Assembly (NCBI RefSeq): GCF_903969135.1
Contig: NZ_LR824569.1
Location: 62,001-126,000 of the forward strand
Reading direction: 5' to 3'
Length of the DNA stretch: 64,000 nt
From: Chryseobacterium sp. JV274
GTDB lineage: Bacteria; Bacteroidota; Bacteroidia; Flavobacteriales; Weeksellaceae
Position 1 is the first letter of the stretch, and every line of letters starts with the position of its first letter. Shown one piece after another: positions 62,418 through 64,000 of this stretch. Under the pieces are notes generated by a model. That model saw only the letters and a program-made list of their open reading frames with translations. It made no database searches and had not been told where the DNA came from. A program made the translations under genes and the position numbers.

Positions 62418-62609
62418 TTCAATTTTTTTTTTTGATTAATAAATGTTTAAAGTTTGTTAATTGGAAGAATTTTATAATTGTATCAAATTCTTATATTATT
62501 TTTTACTTAAAAGATTTTCTATTGTCTTATCACATGGTTTTCTTCAGATTCATGGTTATGCTTTATGTTAATTCATCCCAAAGGTCAGTAACCTGCATGA
62601 GAAATAATA

Positions 62610-62643
62610 TGACACGTATCACTGCGAAAAATGATGCTGATCA
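62610..62643. promoter_or_regulatory. Paired Crp/Fnr-like boxes, BON copy 3
   Basis: TGACACGTATCA (62610-62621) and TGATGCTGATCA (62632-62643), starts 22 bp apart as in copies 1 and 2. Confidence 0.58.
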
Positions 62644-62736
62644 GTTCAACAATTCAATCTTTTAAGCGCATAAAATCTTAAATCGAATTTCTTATAATAA
62701 GCGTTTGGAGAGCTTTGATAAAAAATAGATTAAAGT

Positions 62737-62770
62737 ATAGTGATATCATTTTTTTTAGTGATGGCAGTCA
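62737..62770 (+). promoter_or_regulatory. Crp/Fnr-like box before L,D-transpeptidase
   Basis: TGATGGCAGTCA (62759-62770) fits TGAY-N4-RTCA, 49 bases before the start codon. A half-matching site (ATCA at 62745-62748) falls at the 22-bp spacing. Confidence 0.4.
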
Positions 62771-62819
62771 TTATTTGATAGTGTGGTAATTTGGAAATTT
62801 GTGGTATAAACTTCATATT

Positions 62820-64000
62820 ATGAAAGCCTTTTTAACATTCACAATTATTTTTTGCTTTGCAATAATTACGCAAGCTCAGGATATAAAAACAGGGCAGGAG
62901 ATTTCTTCTTTACTAAAAGACAATGGTACGCTCTCAAAACTGCATTATCCTCAATCGGTTGTTAGGTTTTATGCCGGAATTAATTCTGAATATGCGTGGA
63001 TTACCGCAGAAAAATCAGATCAGCCTGAAACTGCAATGTTACTCTTGGAGTATTCTTATCGATTTGGTCTGTCTTTGTCTGATTATCATTGGGATGCCAT
63101 TTCTCTTCAGAAATTAAGAAAGTTGCGGGATACTCCAGTCGAAGAGAATCAAAGGGAGAAAGCTGAGTTCGATATTCTGATGACGGATGCTCTTATCACT
63201 TTCATCAATAATATGCATTTAGGAAAATACAACCCTTTGTACAAATCATCATACATTGATTCCAATGATATTAATGGTTTTCGATCCGACGATATACTGC
63301 AGAATGCAAGACAGCAGACAGATTTTCTTAAGACAATCCTTGGAGTTCAGCCTAAAATAAAAGAATATACGGACTTCCAGAACTATTTAAATACACTGTA
63401 TGAAGAAGATGACTGTATAGCTCCGGAAAGTGAATCTGAAAAAATAATGATCAATATGGAGCGCCTACGATGGATTGATACGAATGATACTTCCTATATT
63501 CTGGTAAATATTCCTTCCTATACATTGAAACTTTATCATGGGGGTAATGTGTTTGATTTTAAAGTGATTATAGGAAAGCCAGCCACTAAAACACCAGTTT
63601 TGAGGAGCAGTATTAATTATTTTACAACAGCGCCTGACTGGAAGGTTCCTCAAAGTATTTTCATAAAAGAAATGCTGCCTAAAATCTTAAAAAGCCCTCA
63701 ATATTTAGAGGACCATCATTATTCAGTTTATGATAAAAATGGAAATCAAGTTGAAATAAGTTCATCAAAGCTAAAAGAGATCCGTCAAAACCCTTCCCGA
63801 TATAGTGTAAGACAGTCATCCGGTTGTGATAATGCATTGGGAGCGGTGGTTTTTAGATTTGAAAACTCTTATGGAATATACCTCCATGATACTTCTCAGA
63901 AACAATTATTCAATAAAGATGATAGAGCTTTGAGTCACGGGTGCATTCGTGTTGAAAATGCTAAAGAGCTCGCAGCTCTCCTATTAAAAGATGATGGCTC
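62820..64000 (+). CDS. L,D-transpeptidase, YcbB-like (cut by window edge)
   Basis: 393 codons are visible from ATG 62820 before the right edge. A signal peptide (to 'ITQAQ') is followed by an N-terminal helical region ('SYRFGLSLSDYHWDAI', 'MTDALITFINNMHLGKYNP') as in the YcbB/LdtD group. The catalytic YkuD domain starts near 'SYILVNIPSYTLKLYHGGNVFDFKVIIGKPATKTPV'. The active-site Cys lies in 'HDTSQKQLFNKDDRALSHGCIRV' (SHGC, near residue 374). It forms 3-3 cross-links in peptidoglycan in the periplasm, a known envelope-stress response. The C-terminus is outside the window. Confidence 0.92.
   Translation, partial: MKAFLTFTIIFCFAIITQAQDIKTGQEISSLLKDNGTLSKLHYPQSVVRFYAGINSEYAWITAEKSDQPETAMLLLEYSYRFGLSLSDYHWDAISLQKLRKLRDTPVEENQREKAEFDILMTDALITFINNMHLGKYNPLYKSSYIDSNDINGFRSDDILQNARQQTDFLKTILGVQPKIKEYTDFQNYLNTLYEEDDCIAPESESEKIMINMERLRWIDTNDTSYILVNIPSYTLKLYHGGNVFDFKVIIGKPATKTPVLRSSINYFTTAPDWKVPQSIFIKEMLPKILKSPQYLEDHHYSVYDKNGNQVEISSSKLKEIRQNPSRYSVRQSSGCDNALGAVVFRFENSYGIYLHDTSQKQLFNKDDRALSHGCIRVENAKELAALLLKDDG

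Larger units (their letters stand above)
62418..62819. other. Divergent intergenic region with regulatory boxes
   Basis: About 400 bases between BON copy 3 and the L,D-transpeptidase. The plus-strand frame at 62402-62665 has no domain and is not called. The stretch holds the paired boxes at 62610-62643 and the single good box at 62759-62770. Confidence 0.45.

Noticed and set aside
62402..62665. Plus-strand 87-codon frame as a gene
   Set aside because: It overlaps the BON gene start, has no domain and covers the regulatory boxes.

Overview
The window looks like the chromosome of a member of the Flavobacteriia, most like Chryseobacterium or a close relative. The DNA is AT-rich and intergenic regions lack strong Shine-Dalgarno sequences. 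Several genes carry the Bacteroidota promoter element TAnnTTTG. Typical families of this group are present: DUF3526 ABC permeases beside a TonB receptor, DUF4266/DUF3570 with ApbE, 'VGIN..NPSA' surface proteins and a short GG-leader bacteriocin-like peptide. No rRNA, tRNA, CRISPR array or intact insertion sequence was seen.

Layout. 1-9.7 kb: the end of a SWIM-finger protein, then small regulator/effector modules (SDR, three AraC regulators, two MFS exporters, an HD protein, a SnoaL-like protein, and a MarR regulator with a secreted partner). 9.7-11.6 kb: a palindromic dispersed repeat, a small conserved protein and a DNA photolyase. 11.6-18 kb: a minus-strand operon with a small secreted protein, a TonB-dependent siderophore-type receptor, two DUF3526 permeases and an ABC ATPase. 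18-23.8 kb: a phage-type lysozyme, a lipoprotein, several intrinsic terminators without genes, an M13 metallopeptidase and a 46-residue GG-leader peptide. 23.8-39.5 kb: a surface-fibre locus, described next. 39.5-41.1 kb: decayed DNA (serine recombinase pseudogene, CPBP protease fragment). 41.1-51.6 kb: NRAMP-like transporter, TPR/HTH regulator, two surface proteins, a thioredoxin-ApbE-DUF4266-DUF3570 operon and a DUF6629 membrane protein. 51.7-64 kb: a stress and envelope island with three triple-BON proteins, a P-type cation ATPase, pyrophosphatase, an Mla-type lipid transporter, a PfkB kinase, Dps, an SDR and an L,D-transpeptidase cut by the right edge.

The most interesting region is 27.3-36.1 kb. 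It encodes a PapD-like chaperone, a 936-residue outer-membrane protein with the general build of an usher, five paralogous pilin-like subunits plus the remnant of a sixth, and a 477-residue protein. The C-terminal domain of that last protein resembles the pilins, as in a two-domain tip adhesin. I read this as a divergent chaperone-usher-like pilus system in Bacteroidota, a phylum best known for type V pili. It is flanked by two hybrid histidine kinases and a kinase/LuxR-type response-regulator pair. Three pilin promoters share the same arrangement of TGTAGT sites, a good candidate for the response regulator's operator.

A second regulatory signal lies in the stress island. The intergenic regions of all three BON genes carry two Crp/Fnr-like boxes (TGAY-N4-RTCA) with identical 22-bp spacing, and a related box lies before the L,D-transpeptidase. 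Most functions here are inferred from motifs seen by eye; no database search was possible.
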